From Rhodoferax sp. (GTDB lineage Bacteria; Pseudomonadota; Gammaproteobacteria; Burkholderiales; Burkholderiaceae_C): a DNA stretch of 64,000 nucleotides. The notes beneath the pieces were generated by a model. The model had not been told where the DNA came from. It was given only the letters and a program-made list of their open reading frames with translations, and searched no databases. Every line of letters begins with the position of its first letter. Positions within the stretch are counted from its first letter, which is position 1. The stretch is taken from NCBI RefSeq assembly GCF_023700745.1, contig NZ_JAMPYG010000002.1:124001-188000 (forward strand), written 5' to 3'. The position numbers and the translations under genes were made by a program. Positions 32,421 through 41,355 of the stretch are shown here, piece by piece.

Positions 32421-33530
32421 TCATCCGGCACAACACGCATCGATTACCTTGCGCACCACATCATCCGGCGCAGCGCGCACCGACGCTCGGCCGGGTTGCT
32501 CAATGACGACAAACTTGATCTCCCCGGCTTCGCTCTTTTTGTCCATCCGCATCAACTCAAGATAACGCCCGGCGTTGTCAGTATCTGACAGTCGCGGTGC
32601 CTTGACTGGCAGACCAGCCTTTTGGATCAGGTGCACCAAGCGGTTGACAAAAAACGCATCCACCAGACCCAGGCGCTGCGACAAATGCGCCGCCATCACC
32701 ATGCCACACCCTACCGCCTCGCCATGCAGCCACTCGCCATAACCCAGGCCCGCTTCAATGGCATGGCCAAAGGTGTGGCCAAAATTAAGAATGGCGCGCA
32801 AGCCCGACTCGCGCTCGTCCTGCCCGACCACGTCGGCCTTGATCTCGCAACTGCGCTTGACCACATGCGCCAGCGCCGCCGGTTCTCGCGCCAGCAAGGC
32901 GTCCATATTCGTTTCCAGCCAGGCCAGAAAATCCATGTCCGCAATCGGCCCGTATTTGATGACCTCGGCCAGTCCGGCACTGAGCTCACGCGCGGGCAGG
33001 GTCTTGAGCGTGTCCAGATCACAGACCACCTTGAGCGGCTGGTAAAAAGCACCAATCATGTTCTTGCCCAGCGGATGGTTAATGGCCGTTTTACCGCCGA
33101 CAGACGAGTCCACCTGCGCCAGCAAGGTGGTGGGTACCTGCACAAACGGCACGCCACGCATGAAGCTGGCGGCGGCAAAACCCGTCATGTCGCCAACCAC
33201 CCCGCCGCCAAGGGCAAACAGCATGGTCTTGCGATCGCAGCCATGGCTCAGCAAGGCGTCAAAAATCAGATTCAGGCTTTCCCATGTTTTGAAGGCTTCG
33301 CCGTCTGGCACCACCACGGTGTGAATCCTGGGGTATTTGCCCGACAAAGCCCGCTGCAACCGATCAGCATACAAGGGGCCCACCGTGGTGTTGGTGACGA
33401 TCAGCGCACTGTGCGCGTTGGGCAGTTCAGCATAGCTCAAGGGATTGTCAAACAGCGAGCCACGGATGGCGATGTGGTAGCTGCGCTCAGCCAGGCTAAT
33501 GACAACAGTTTGGAGATCAGAGGAATGCAT
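32421..33530 (-). CDS. aroB: 3-dehydroquinate synthase
   Basis: 369 residues from ATG 33530 ([10 protein letters not shown]); an 11-codon upstream extension is possible but unsupported. NAD-binding and catalytic motifs are [31 protein letters not shown] and [10 protein letters not shown], with zinc ligands in FGHAIE and LHGEAV. It makes 3-dehydroquinate from DAHP, step two of the shikimate pathway. It is paired with aroK, 38 bp downstream of it in the operon. Confidence 0.97.
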   Translation of the reverse strand: MHSSDLQTVVISLAERSYHIAIRGSLFDNPLSYAELPNAHSALIVTNTTVGPLYADRLQRALSGKYPRIHTVVVPDGEAFKTWESLNLIFDALLSHGCDRKTMLFALGGGVVGDMTGFAAASFMRGVPFVQVPTTLLAQVDSSVGGKTAINHPLGKNMIGAFYQPLKVVCDLDTLKTLPARELSAGLAEVIKYGPIADMDFLAWLETNMDALLAREPAALAHVVKRSCEIKADVVGQDERESGLRAILNFGHTFGHAIEAGLGYGEWLHGEAVGCGMVMAAHLSQRLGLVDAFFVNRLVHLIQKAGLPVKAPRLSDTDNAGRYLELMRMDKKSEAGEIKFVVIEQPGRASVRAAPDDVVRKVIDACCAG

Positions 33531-33568
33531 GGCCCCGAGTTTAGCGAACTGGGCAAATGGCAAACCGC

Positions 33569-34108
33569 TCAGTGGCTACTTTGTGTCCCCGCCAACTCCA
33601 ACTGCATCACAATCATGTTGACCAGCGTAGCTACCGAAGGGCGCCCGGTATCGACCTGAAAGTGCGCAGTTTCACGGTACAAGGGATCGCGCTGGGCGTA
33701 CAAATCCCGCAGGCGTTGCAGCGGATCAGCGACTTGCAGCAAAGGGCGACTTTTGTCGTGCCGCAGGCGCCGAAACAAATCGTCGGGAGACGAATTCAGA
33801 TAGACCACCTGGGCCCGGCTGTGCAGATTCTGGCGATTTTCCGGCCGCAACACGGCGCCACCGCCAGTGGACAAGACAGCTGCCGGACTCAGCGTGAGTT
33901 CATCGATGACCGAGGCTTCGAGATCGCGAAAGCGGACCTCCCCCTCACGCTCGAAATACTCACGGATAGAGCAGCCCAAACGCTGCTCTATCACGTGGTC
34001 CGAGTCAAAGAAGGGAAGCTGAAGCCGCCGGGCGAGTTGCCGCCCGACAGTGGATTTGCCTGAGCCGGGCAGGCCGATGAGGGAGACAATCAATTCGGAT
34101 CGGTGCAC
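33569..34108 (-). CDS. aroK: Shikimate kinase
   Basis: 179 residues. The P-loop GLPGSGKS is at 12-19, the shikimate-binding residues are in FDSDHVIE and [11 protein letters not shown], and the lid region has Arg-rich [18 protein letters not shown]. It phosphorylates shikimate at the 3-hydroxyl. The start lies 19 bp inside the end of the Ig-repeat lipoprotein gene, so translation is coupled to that gene rather than to pilQ as in most relatives. Confidence 0.95.
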   Translation of the reverse strand: MHRSELIVSLIGLPGSGKSTVGRQLARRLQLPFFDSDHVIEQRLGCSIREYFEREGEVRFRDLEASVIDELTLSPAAVLSTGGGAVLRPENRQNLHSRAQVVYLNSSPDDLFRRLRHDKSRPLLQVADPLQRLRDLYAQRDPLYRETAHFQVDTGRPSVATLVNMIVMQLELAGTQSSH

Positions 34109-35985
34109 TGACCAGACAAACCAAACGGACTCGTTGCGCCAGCTGGTGGTGTTTCACTTGTGAAGTCAGAATCAAGGCCAACCAAGTCAAACACAATAGT
34201 TTGCCGAGATTCAGTGCCAGCAACAGATGCGCGTGCGGTCACAGCAACAGTTACCCAAGGCGCAAATTGTTCGCCATACTCTAAGTCGAAACTTGCCCGA
34301 CCTGTGGCGTCAGTGGTCACTGTACTAGGTGCCGTTACGACAACATTGCCGGGGGTAAGCTGTCCATTATTATTTGTATCCTCGCCAACATCCAAGAATC
34401 CGTCAAGGTTAAGGTCTTCATTGGGACAAGACGTTGGAACAATACCGTAGCGCCACCTTTTAACGCAGTTTGACGATACATCTCCTGCCCCACATACAAA
34501 ACTCATGAATCCCTTGTAATACTCAGTTGGGATTACGGAAAGACTAACAATCTGATTGCCTACTGATACACCGTTTGCATCCGTGACGTAAATTGAAAAA
34601 GGCTTTTTGTAGACAGTTTCATCCAAATTAGTAATTGTATTGCCGAAAGCAATTGTGATAAAAAGTGCCTTACCGTTCACCGTTAACAAAGTTGTACCAC
34701 TTATCGTCGTGTTAGCAACCAAGGCTTTAATCTCTACACCATCGGACGGCGTTGAAGAAGCTCCCGGAATAAATTGAACCTGGGCACGTCCATTGGCGTC
34801 TGTAGTGGCGATTCCAGGTAACAGAGTCCCATTGCTTAAATCTTTCACAAGCGTGAAGTTGACTTGCCTATTTGCCACTGCATTGCCATTAGCATCCCGA
34901 ACTAGCGCTTCAATAGTGCTTTGATTACTTGCTCCAAATGAGTTCGGTAATACACTCCCTGGATTTGCCTGAACCACAATTCTGGCCGGAGTGATGGCGA
35001 CAAATTGAACCGGCAGATTAACAGAACCAATTCCAGAAATCTGCGCAACGACGACAGCAGGACCCGATGTGCTCGAAGACAATATTGCTGTAGCTTCCCC
35101 GTTTGCATCGGTTGTTGCAGTTGAACTAACAAACTCTCCGCGTGTCGTGCTGAATGCTACCGATTGACCAGGCACCCCGACACCTGAAATCTTATATTGA
35201 ACAGTGATGATCTGCTGTGCGTCAATTGGGATCAACGTATTGCTGCTAGGACTAAGCGCAACAAAATCTATTGCATTGATGACAATTGTTGAACTTGCGC
35301 TGGTACCCAAGCCTGCAACGATCAACGTATCAGTTCCAGCAATATTGGGAGTGTAAAGAAACTTAGCTACGCCAGTCGAATCGGTACGAAGAGATGATGA
35401 ACTCAACGAATTGCCCAAAGTCGAACTAACAGCAATCGTGGCCCCTGCAATGGCATTCCCGGATGAATCTACCGCTCGGACTGTGTACTGACTTGCAGCA
35501 CCACCAGCTTGCAGTGATCCACTACCAGCGAGTGTTACCAAGGTACCAGTCACAGGCAGAACGACACTACCAGATACAGACCCCGCAGTTACTGTCACAG
35601 CGATGTCACGTATTGATTTATCACCGCCTGCTATTAGCTTTGCAGAGGCGGAGCCTGCTGAGTCCGTCACTGCGGATATTACTTGAAGGGTCCCAGAAGA
35701 AGCTGCAAACGATACAGATTGCCCTGGAAGACCCACATTTCCGCTGTTTTTGACAAACGTGGTGATTAGCGCTTCCGATCCAGCGGAAAGAAGTGAGTTT
35801 GATGATGCCAAGACTTCTACGGTAGCCGGCATCTCTGTTGCGACTTGAGTTGGCGAGCTAGCGGTTGAAGCTGGCGGACTCGCTGTTGTGTCCGTCACTG
35901 GCGTCCCCGCACTCCCCCCGCCCCCACCACAAGCTGCCAATGCCAATGACAGCCCCAATGCTGCAACACCTTTGATGAAATTCAT
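34090..35985 (-). CDS. Large Ig-repeat (Big_1-like) lipoprotein with calcium-type loops
   Basis: 631 residues. The signal ends [11 protein letters not shown] with the lipidated Cys at 19. From about 50 the chain is a series of four or five Ig-like (invasin/intimin Big_1) repeats of 90-100 residues, each with a TD(A/S)NG-type turn ([25 protein letters not shown]). Near 520-560 are DxNxDG calcium-type loops ([21 protein letters not shown]) beside three cysteines. It is likely to be an envelope or cell-surface protein. It sits between pilQ (38 bp gap) and aroK (19 bp overlap). Codon use is clearly AT-richer than in its neighbours, suggesting acquisition. A pilus-linked or adhesive role is inferred. 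Confidence 0.82.
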   Translation of the reverse strand: MNFIKGVAALGLSLALAACGGGGGSAGTPVTDTTASPPASTASSPTQVATEMPATVEVLASSNSLLSAGSEALITTFVKNSGNVGLPGQSVSFAASSGTLQVISAVTDSAGSASAKLIAGGDKSIRDIAVTVTAGSVSGSVVLPVTGTLVTLAGSGSLQAGGAASQYTVRAVDSSGNAIAGATIAVSSTLGNSLSSSSLRTDSTGVAKFLYTPNIAGTDTLIVAGLGTSASSTIVINAIDFVALSPSSNTLIPIDAQQIITVQYKISGVGVPGQSVAFSTTRGEFVSSTATTDANGEATAILSSSTSGPAVVVAQISGIGSVNLPVQFVAITPARIVVQANPGSVLPNSFGASNQSTIEALVRDANGNAVANRQVNFTLVKDLSNGTLLPGIATTDANGRAQVQFIPGASSTPSDGVEIKALVANTTISGTTLLTVNGKALFITIAFGNTITNLDETVYKKPFSIYVTDANGVSVGNQIVSLSVIPTEYYKGFMSFVCGAGDVSSNCVKRWRYGIVPTSCPNEDLNLDGFLDVGEDTNNNGQLTPGNVVVTAPSTVTTDATGRASFDLEYGEQFAPWVTVAVTARASVAGTESRQTIVFDLVGLDSDFTSETPPAGATSPFGLSGQCTDPN

Positions 35986-36023
35986 ACGAATAATCCCTTA
36001 ACGAATACTTGATTTTCTAAACA

Positions 36024-38159
36024 CTACCGCGCGGCCTTGTCTGCCAACACCTTGGGCGTGATGAAGACCAGCATTTCCTGTTTGTTGGCGATTTTGGAGC
36101 GATTCTTGAACAAATTGCCGACACCAGGCAAATCGCCCAACAACGGCACTTTGGTGACGTCCTCTGACTCGGTCATCTCAAAAATACCGCCAATCACCAC
36201 GGTGCCACCGTTTTCCACCAGCACCTGGGTTTGAATGTGTTTGGTGTTAATGGCAAAACCTGCTGTGGTGGCCTGACCCACCGTGTCTTTGTTGACATCA
36301 AGCGACAGGATGATGTTGCCTTCCGGGGTGATCTGGGGCGTGACTTCCAGTTTCAAATTGGCCTTTCGGAAGGCAATCGAGGTGGCGCCACTGCTTGAAG
36401 CCACCTGGTAAGGCAACTCCGTGCCTTGCTCAATCAAGGCTTTGATCTGGTCGGCGGTGACCACACGCGGGCTGGATACCACCTTGCCCTTGCCGTCAGC
36501 CTCGAGTGCCGACAGTTCCAGATTCAAGAATCGGTTGGCAGCCGAGCTGAAAATCGACAAGGCAAAGGTCGCTGGCGAATAGCCATTTTGGCTAATCGCG
36601 GGCAAATTGACGAAGCCGCTGGTCAGATCTACCGTGCCACCAGCCCCACTGGATGCGACAGCATTGCCATAACTGGTACCGAAGACGACCCTGTTGTCGC
36701 CACCGATGGAATAACCGCCGTCGCCGCCTTGCTGAGCACGCAGATCTGCGCTGCCGAACTTGACACCAAGCGACTTGCCAAAGGTGTCCGACGCCTCCAC
36801 GATGCGCGCCTCGATGAGCACCTGACGCACCGGGATGTCAAGCTTGGCCATCAACTGCTGAACCTGTTCCAGCTTGGATGGGATGTCGGTGACAAAAAGC
36901 TGGTTGGTACGGGTTTCCGCGATCACACTGCCACGGGGACTCAGCAAACGCGAGCTGCTGGCTGTGGCGCCAGTGCCACCGCTTGTCGCCGTCAATTGAG
37001 CCGCTACCTCGGCCGCCTTGGTGTAGTTCATCTGGAACGACTGGGTGCGCAGAGGCTCCAGATTTTGCAAAGCTGCAACCGCCTCCAGATCGAGTTTTTC
37101 CTTGGCATTGATTTCGTCCTTGGGAGCGATCCACAAGACGTTACCGGTTTTGCGCATGCCCAGCCCCTTGGACTGCAAAATAATGTCTAGCGCCTGATCC
37201 CAAGGAACGTCCTGCAAACGCAAGGTGACCGTGCCGGTGACGGAATCCGAAGTGATGACGTTGAAGTTGGTAAAATCAGCAATAACCTGTAGCAGCGAAC
37301 GCACGTCAATATTCTGGAAGTTCAGAGACAATTTTTCACCAGTAAAGCCGGGGCCTTGCGTGAGCTTGCTGGCATCTACCTTGACGGGCTTGATCTCAAT
37401 GACGAACTGCTCGTCCGTTTGGTAAGCACTGTGTGTCCACACCCCTTGTGGCTCAATCGCCATGCGCACCCGGTCACCCGACTGTGTGGTGGTAATGGTT
37501 TTAACGGGGGTGCCAAAATCATTGACGTCCAGACGGCGGCGCAAGCCTTCTGGCAGCGATGTCTTCATGAATTCAACCACCAGCAATTGGCCCTGTTGCC
37601 GAATGTCGACGCCGACCTGACTATTCGGTAAAGAAACGACCACCCGGCCAGCCCCTTCATCTCCCCGTCTGAAGTCAAGGTCGCGCAGCGGTAACACACC
37701 ACGGTTCTGGTTTTCAGCAAATAGCTGGGTTGCCGGTGCTGGCACAGAACTCGCCAAAGCATCCAGCGAAACCAGCAGTGACTTGCCCTGCCATTGGGTT
37801 TTGTAGGTGGTCGGCTGCTTGAGGTTGATGACCACCCGGCTTCGGGAGCCTGCCTGTACCACGCTGACCGATTTCAGATTGCCCTGGTTGACCTCAATCG
37901 TGGAGCGACCGATGGCACTGACCACATCGGGAAAATCCAGCGCGATGCGGGCTGGCGACTGGATTGAAAAACCAGTCGGCAAAGTACTCAGGGCTTCGCT
38001 CAAATCAATCTTGACAACTTCAACACCGCTTTGCAGCGACCCCGATACCGATTCGATGGCCACCTGGGCTTGAACCACGGCTGCTGAAAGCAACAACCCC
38101 AGACCCAGACCGAGCTGATGCCACCAGCGTCCACCCGTACCCACATGGCTATTTTTCAT
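36024..38159 (-). CDS. pilQ: Type IV pilus secretin PilQ
   Basis: 711 residues with a signal peptide, two N-terminal AMIN-type domains (about 30-250) that bind peptidoglycan, an STN/N1 region (LSLNFQNIDVRSLLQVIADF) and the C-terminal secretin pore domain ending VPLLGDLPGVGNLFKNR and EMLVFITPKVL. It forms the outer-membrane ring through which pili pass. It overlaps pilP by 4 bp and is last in the pilMNOPQ set. Confidence 0.97.
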   Translation of the reverse strand: MKNSHVGTGGRWWHQLGLGLGLLLSAAVVQAQVAIESVSGSLQSGVEVVKIDLSEALSTLPTGFSIQSPARIALDFPDVVSAIGRSTIEVNQGNLKSVSVVQAGSRSRVVINLKQPTTYKTQWQGKSLLVSLDALASSVPAPATQLFAENQNRGVLPLRDLDFRRGDEGAGRVVVSLPNSQVGVDIRQQGQLLVVEFMKTSLPEGLRRRLDVNDFGTPVKTITTTQSGDRVRMAIEPQGVWTHSAYQTDEQFVIEIKPVKVDASKLTQGPGFTGEKLSLNFQNIDVRSLLQVIADFTNFNVITSDSVTGTVTLRLQDVPWDQALDIILQSKGLGMRKTGNVLWIAPKDEINAKEKLDLEAVAALQNLEPLRTQSFQMNYTKAAEVAAQLTATSGGTGATASSSRLLSPRGSVIAETRTNQLFVTDIPSKLEQVQQLMAKLDIPVRQVLIEARIVEASDTFGKSLGVKFGSADLRAQQGGDGGYSIGGDNRVVFGTSYGNAVASSGAGGTVDLTSGFVNLPAISQNGYSPATFALSIFSSAANRFLNLELSALEADGKGKVVSSPRVVTADQIKALIEQGTELPYQVASSSGATSIAFRKANLKLEVTPQITPEGNIILSLDVNKDTVGQATTAGFAINTKHIQTQVLVENGGTVVIGGIFEMTESEDVTKVPLLGDLPGVGNLFKNRSKIANKQEMLVFITPKVLADKAAR

Positions 38160-38698
38160 TTTGACCTCTCTTGCAACAGCAGACTGGCTGGGCGCTCAAT
38201 CCATTCACCGATAGCATCTTGCACAATTTCACGCAGGGTGATTTCATTTTCAACAATCTTGACGACCCGACCATAGTTTTGACCCAGATAGTCACCAGGA
38301 CGCACCTGGTAAAGCAGCGGCCCGACTTTGACCAAAGCAACCGGTTTTTGATCTCGCACCATGCTCCCGACCAAGGTCATGCTGTCCAGGGGAAACTCCT
38401 CCAGCGGCTCTTTGCGACGTTTCAACTCAGGCGCAATCAAGGCGCCGTTGGAGGCCGCCTGAATCGCGTCTTTGCCAAGCGCCTGGGTAAGCTTGAGCTT
38501 GCTGAACGGATCCACTTCATTGGCGATCGTGTAATTTTCGGGTTTGAATTGCTTGGGTTCGGTAATAGGCTTGACTTTAGGCTGCGCTTGCGCCCGTTGT
38601 GCAGCCATCCATTCATTCAACTCGTCGCCCGAAGAGGACCCACAAGCCGTCACGGCGCCTGCAATACACAATAAAACAGCAGCTTTCAATGTCATCAT
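38156..38698 (-). CDS. pilP: Type IV pilus lipoprotein PilP
   Basis: 180 residues. The lipobox AGAVTAC puts the lipidated Cys at 19. The C-terminal HR-type domain (SMTLVGSMVRDQKPVALVKV, YLGQNYGRVVKI) binds PilQ. It links the inner-membrane PilMNO subcomplex to the secretin. It overlaps both pilO and pilQ by 4 bp. Confidence 0.95.
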   Translation of the reverse strand: MMTLKAAVLLCIAGAVTACGSSSGDELNEWMAAQRAQAQPKVKPITEPKQFKPENYTIANEVDPFSKLKLTQALGKDAIQAASNGALIAPELKRRKEPLEEFPLDSMTLVGSMVRDQKPVALVKVGPLLYQVRPGDYLGQNYGRVVKIVENEITLREIVQDAIGEWIERPASLLLQERSK

Positions 38699-39369
38699 GA
38701 TGATTTAGCCGGCTTGGTCGTCGCTTTACGCTGCGCACTGATCTCAAAACCATCCAGATAACGGAACGTTTTGGCGGTGGCATCCATGGTCAGGGCCCCT
38801 TCTTTGGTGGCGGTGATCCCCAAATTATTAAGTGTGACGATTCGCGACAGATTGGCGATGTCGGATGCGAAAGCACCCATATCGTGGTAACGACCCGTAA
38901 TCTTCAGGGCGATGGGCAGTTCTGCGTAATAGTCATTGATCACCACTTGACCTGGCCGGAACAGTTCAAATTGCAAACTACGACCCAAACCAGCTTGGTT
39001 GATGTCAGACAGCAAAGCATCCATTTCAGCCTTGCTGGGCAATTGTTTTTCCAGTTGCGTGACATATTGCTGCACTTGTTCGCGTTGCTTCTTGAGCGCT
39101 TCCAGACTAACAGCCTTACCCAGTTTGACCTTGTATTCTTCCCGCAACTGAACTTCGGTCGCTTGCGCCTGGGTTAACTCAGCTTCGATATCACTAAGCC
39201 AGACAAACCACAAGGCGACAACACAAGCGGCGGCCAAACCAACAAATACAGAAAAACGGGGCACTATCGGCCAGTTTGATGGGTCTTTGCTGTCAAGGTA
39301 ACGAAACTGGGAAACAACCGCCTCGAATTGCTCCCGGAAATTGATGTTGATTTTTGATTTATTGGCCAT
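38695..39369 (-). CDS. pilO: Type IV pilus inner-membrane protein PilO
   Basis: 224 residues: a short cytoplasmic N-terminus, one membrane helix (FVGLAAACVVALWFVWLSD), a coiled-coil (about 75-120) and a ferredoxin-like periplasmic domain. It forms a heterodimer with PilN in the alignment complex. It follows pilN after 12 bp and overlaps pilP by 4 bp. Confidence 0.95.
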   Translation of the reverse strand: MANKSKININFREQFEAVVSQFRYLDSKDPSNWPIVPRFSVFVGLAAACVVALWFVWLSDIEAELTQAQATEVQLREEYKVKLGKAVSLEALKKQREQVQQYVTQLEKQLPSKAEMDALLSDINQAGLGRSLQFELFRPGQVVINDYYAELPIALKITGRYHDMGAFASDIANLSRIVTLNNLGITATKEGALTMDATAKTFRYLDGFEISAQRKATTKPAKSS

Positions 39370-39381
39370 CTTGCCTACCTT

Positions 39382-40005
39382 TTATCTGACCACCCCAGCA
39401 GACGCGGCGGCTGAAGATTTCTGAGCAGGAATAGTTTGGGCTTCATTGGGACGAACCAACTTGACTCGGATCTGGAAATTAGCCACGCGACGCACATCAC
39501 GCGGCGTCAAATTGGCGGTACCTGCCACAATTTCGACCAATTCAGGGCGCGTGAACCATGGAGAATTGTTGCTGAGGTTGCGCAATAACTCAGAGACCCG
39601 CTCATTGGACTGGGCAACGCCTTGCAACGCTACGTTTTGACCTTCTTGCTTCAAGGAAACGATGTAGACACCTTCGGGCAACTGGTGAACCAATTCCGTC
39701 AACAGATAAACAGGCATGTTACGGTCAGCCTGCAAATTCTCGACGGCCTGCTGACGCGCCAACAAGGCCGCAATTTCACCCTCCAGCCCAGCTATTTCCT
39801 TGATTTGAAGGTCAAACTTGCTGATCTCGGATTGCAGCAACTGGTTTTTACCTTGTTGCGTGGAGATTTGCGCCTGGAACCACAAGTAGATCAAACTCGC
39901 CAGCAATCCGCCCACAAGAACAGACAAGACAAGATTTATATTGAACCGCTCTTGACGGCGTTTACGGGCAATTTCCCGATGCGGGAGCAGGTTAATCAAA
40001 ATCAC
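39382..40005 (-). CDS. pilN: Type IV pilus inner-membrane protein PilN
   Basis: 207 residues. The conserved N-terminal INLLPHRE motif, which docks into PilM, is at 3-10; then come a membrane helix (LVLSVLVGGLLASLIYLWF), a coiled-coil and a periplasmic domain. It shares one base with the pilM stop. The last 20 residues (Ala/Ser-rich) are probably disordered. Confidence 0.95.
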   Translation of the reverse strand: MILINLLPHREIARKRRQERFNINLVLSVLVGGLLASLIYLWFQAQISTQQGKNQLLQSEISKFDLQIKEIAGLEGEIAALLARQQAVENLQADRNMPVYLLTELVHQLPEGVYIVSLKQEGQNVALQGVAQSNERVSELLRNLSNNSPWFTRPELVEIVAGTANLTPRDVRRVANFQIRVKLVRPNEAQTIPAQKSSAAASAGVVR

Positions 40006-41084
40006 TACACAAACCTCCGCAAAGCCAGACCACAGGCGGCGAGGTATGAGGGGGCCTCAAGCAGCATTTTTTTCTGTTCAACACCCTCTGCAATTCGCAT
40101 ACCCTCAAACGGGTTGGCGACCATACAGGGAAAACTGGACTGCCTGGTCACCATGGCCGGGAGACCAGCCAGACTGGCTGAGCCGCCGGCCAACATCACC
40201 AAATCAACTTTATTGTGCGTTGTACTGGTAAAAAAGAACTGAAGCGCGCGTCCTATCTCCTGAACGAGGCTCTCAATAAAAGGCTGCAAAACAGTTCTGG
40301 CATAGTCTTCAGGCAACTCACCACTGCATTTTTTGGCCTCGGCTTCTTCGGGTGAAAAACCATATTGACGGACAATCAATTGGGTTAATTGCGCCCCGCC
40401 AAAGGCCTGATCCCGGTCATACAACACCTCATCATTGCGAATCACCTGCATGCTGGTTGTCAGGGAACCCACCTCAAACAAAGCCACGATGCGATCCTCG
40501 GAATGATCAGGCATGCGGGCAATCAACCGGCTTGCTGCCAGACGGGAAGCATAAGACTTGACGTCAACAATCACCGGTTTGAGCCCGGCGGCCTCAGCCA
40601 AACCTTGCAAGTCTTGCACTTTTTCACGCCGCGAGGCGGCAATCAAGACATCCACATCGCCAACAGCACTGGCGCTTGGACCCAAAATACAAAAATCAAG
40701 ACTGACCTCATCCAGTGGAAATGGTATGTATTGATTGGCTTCGGACTCGACTTGCATCTCCAAATCATGATCCGTCATGCCACCAGGCAACACAATTTTT
40801 TTGGTGATCACAGCAGAGGGCGGCAAAGCCATGGCAATATTTTTGGTTTTGGTGCCACTTTTCTTGATCAGTCGCCGCAGCGCGTCGGCAACTTCATCAA
40901 ATTTTTCGATATTGCCATCATTGATCCAGCCACGCTCAAGAGGCACAATGGCGCAGCTCTCCAGCATCAGGTTGCCCACCTTATCTTGCCCCAACTCAAC
41001 AAGCTTAACGCTTGAAGCGCTGATATCCAGGCCCAGCATTGGCGCAAGTTGTTGGTTAAACAATGATCTCAAAGAAATCAACAC
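40005..41084 (-). CDS. pilM: Type IV pilus actin-like ATPase PilM
   Basis: 359 residues with the FtsA/actin fold: MLGLDISASSVKLVELG at the start, phosphate-binding loops in ALFEVGSLTTSMQV and LAGGSASLAGLPAMV. It is a cytoplasmic ring component that binds the PilN tail. It is the first gene of a minus-strand series that runs through pilNOPQ, the Ig lipoprotein, aroKB, dgt and two more genes with almost no gaps. The first ATG (41084) is used; an internal Met near residue 17 is a weaker alternative. Confidence 0.95.
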   Translation of the reverse strand: MLISLRSLFNQQLAPMLGLDISASSVKLVELGQDKVGNLMLESCAIVPLERGWINDGNIEKFDEVADALRRLIKKSGTKTKNIAMALPPSAVITKKIVLPGGMTDHDLEMQVESEANQYIPFPLDEVSLDFCILGPSASAVGDVDVLIAASRREKVQDLQGLAEAAGLKPVIVDVKSYASRLAASRLIARMPDHSEDRIVALFEVGSLTTSMQVIRNDEVLYDRDQAFGGAQLTQLIVRQYGFSPEEAEAKKCSGELPEDYARTVLQPFIESLVQEIGRALQFFFTSTTHNKVDLVMLAGGSASLAGLPAMVTRQSSFPCMVANPFEGMRIAEGVEQKKMLLEAPSYLAACGLALRRFV

Positions 41085-41323
41085 AATCCCCTGAACAAGA
41101 TAAAAAGTCTTCGCAGCACTTAAGAAGCTTCATCAATGCTATCAGCATGCTTCCAGTGCCTCAAAGAGATTTCCTTTTGCAAACAAAAGGAATGTTGTCA
41201 AATATAGACGCAAATGATTACGAGTCAGAGCGAATCATTACAAATTTTGGCAAAAAGTTACGCGCCAAGTACGCCCCAACCATTTACCGATGCTAACCTC
41301 TGCACGGCCTCTGCCCTGATTTT

Positions 41324-41329
41324 TATAAT
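41324..41329 (+). promoter_or_regulatory. Candidate -10 box for the PBP1A gene
   Basis: A perfect TATAAT at 41324-41329 lies 26 bp before the ATG at 41356. No good -35 is seen 17 bp upstream, so the call rests on the -10 alone. The rest of the 271-bp divergent region from pilM is AT-rich and shows no gene I accept. Confidence 0.4.
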
Positions 41330-41355
41330 GAATCAGTCCCATCTTCAGGTTTTTT

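Noticed and set aside
41063-41296. 77-codon plus-strand ORF between pilM and the PBP1A gene
   Set aside because: It starts inside the divergent pilM gene, has no ribosome site and no recognisable features; the region is better read as a promoter area.
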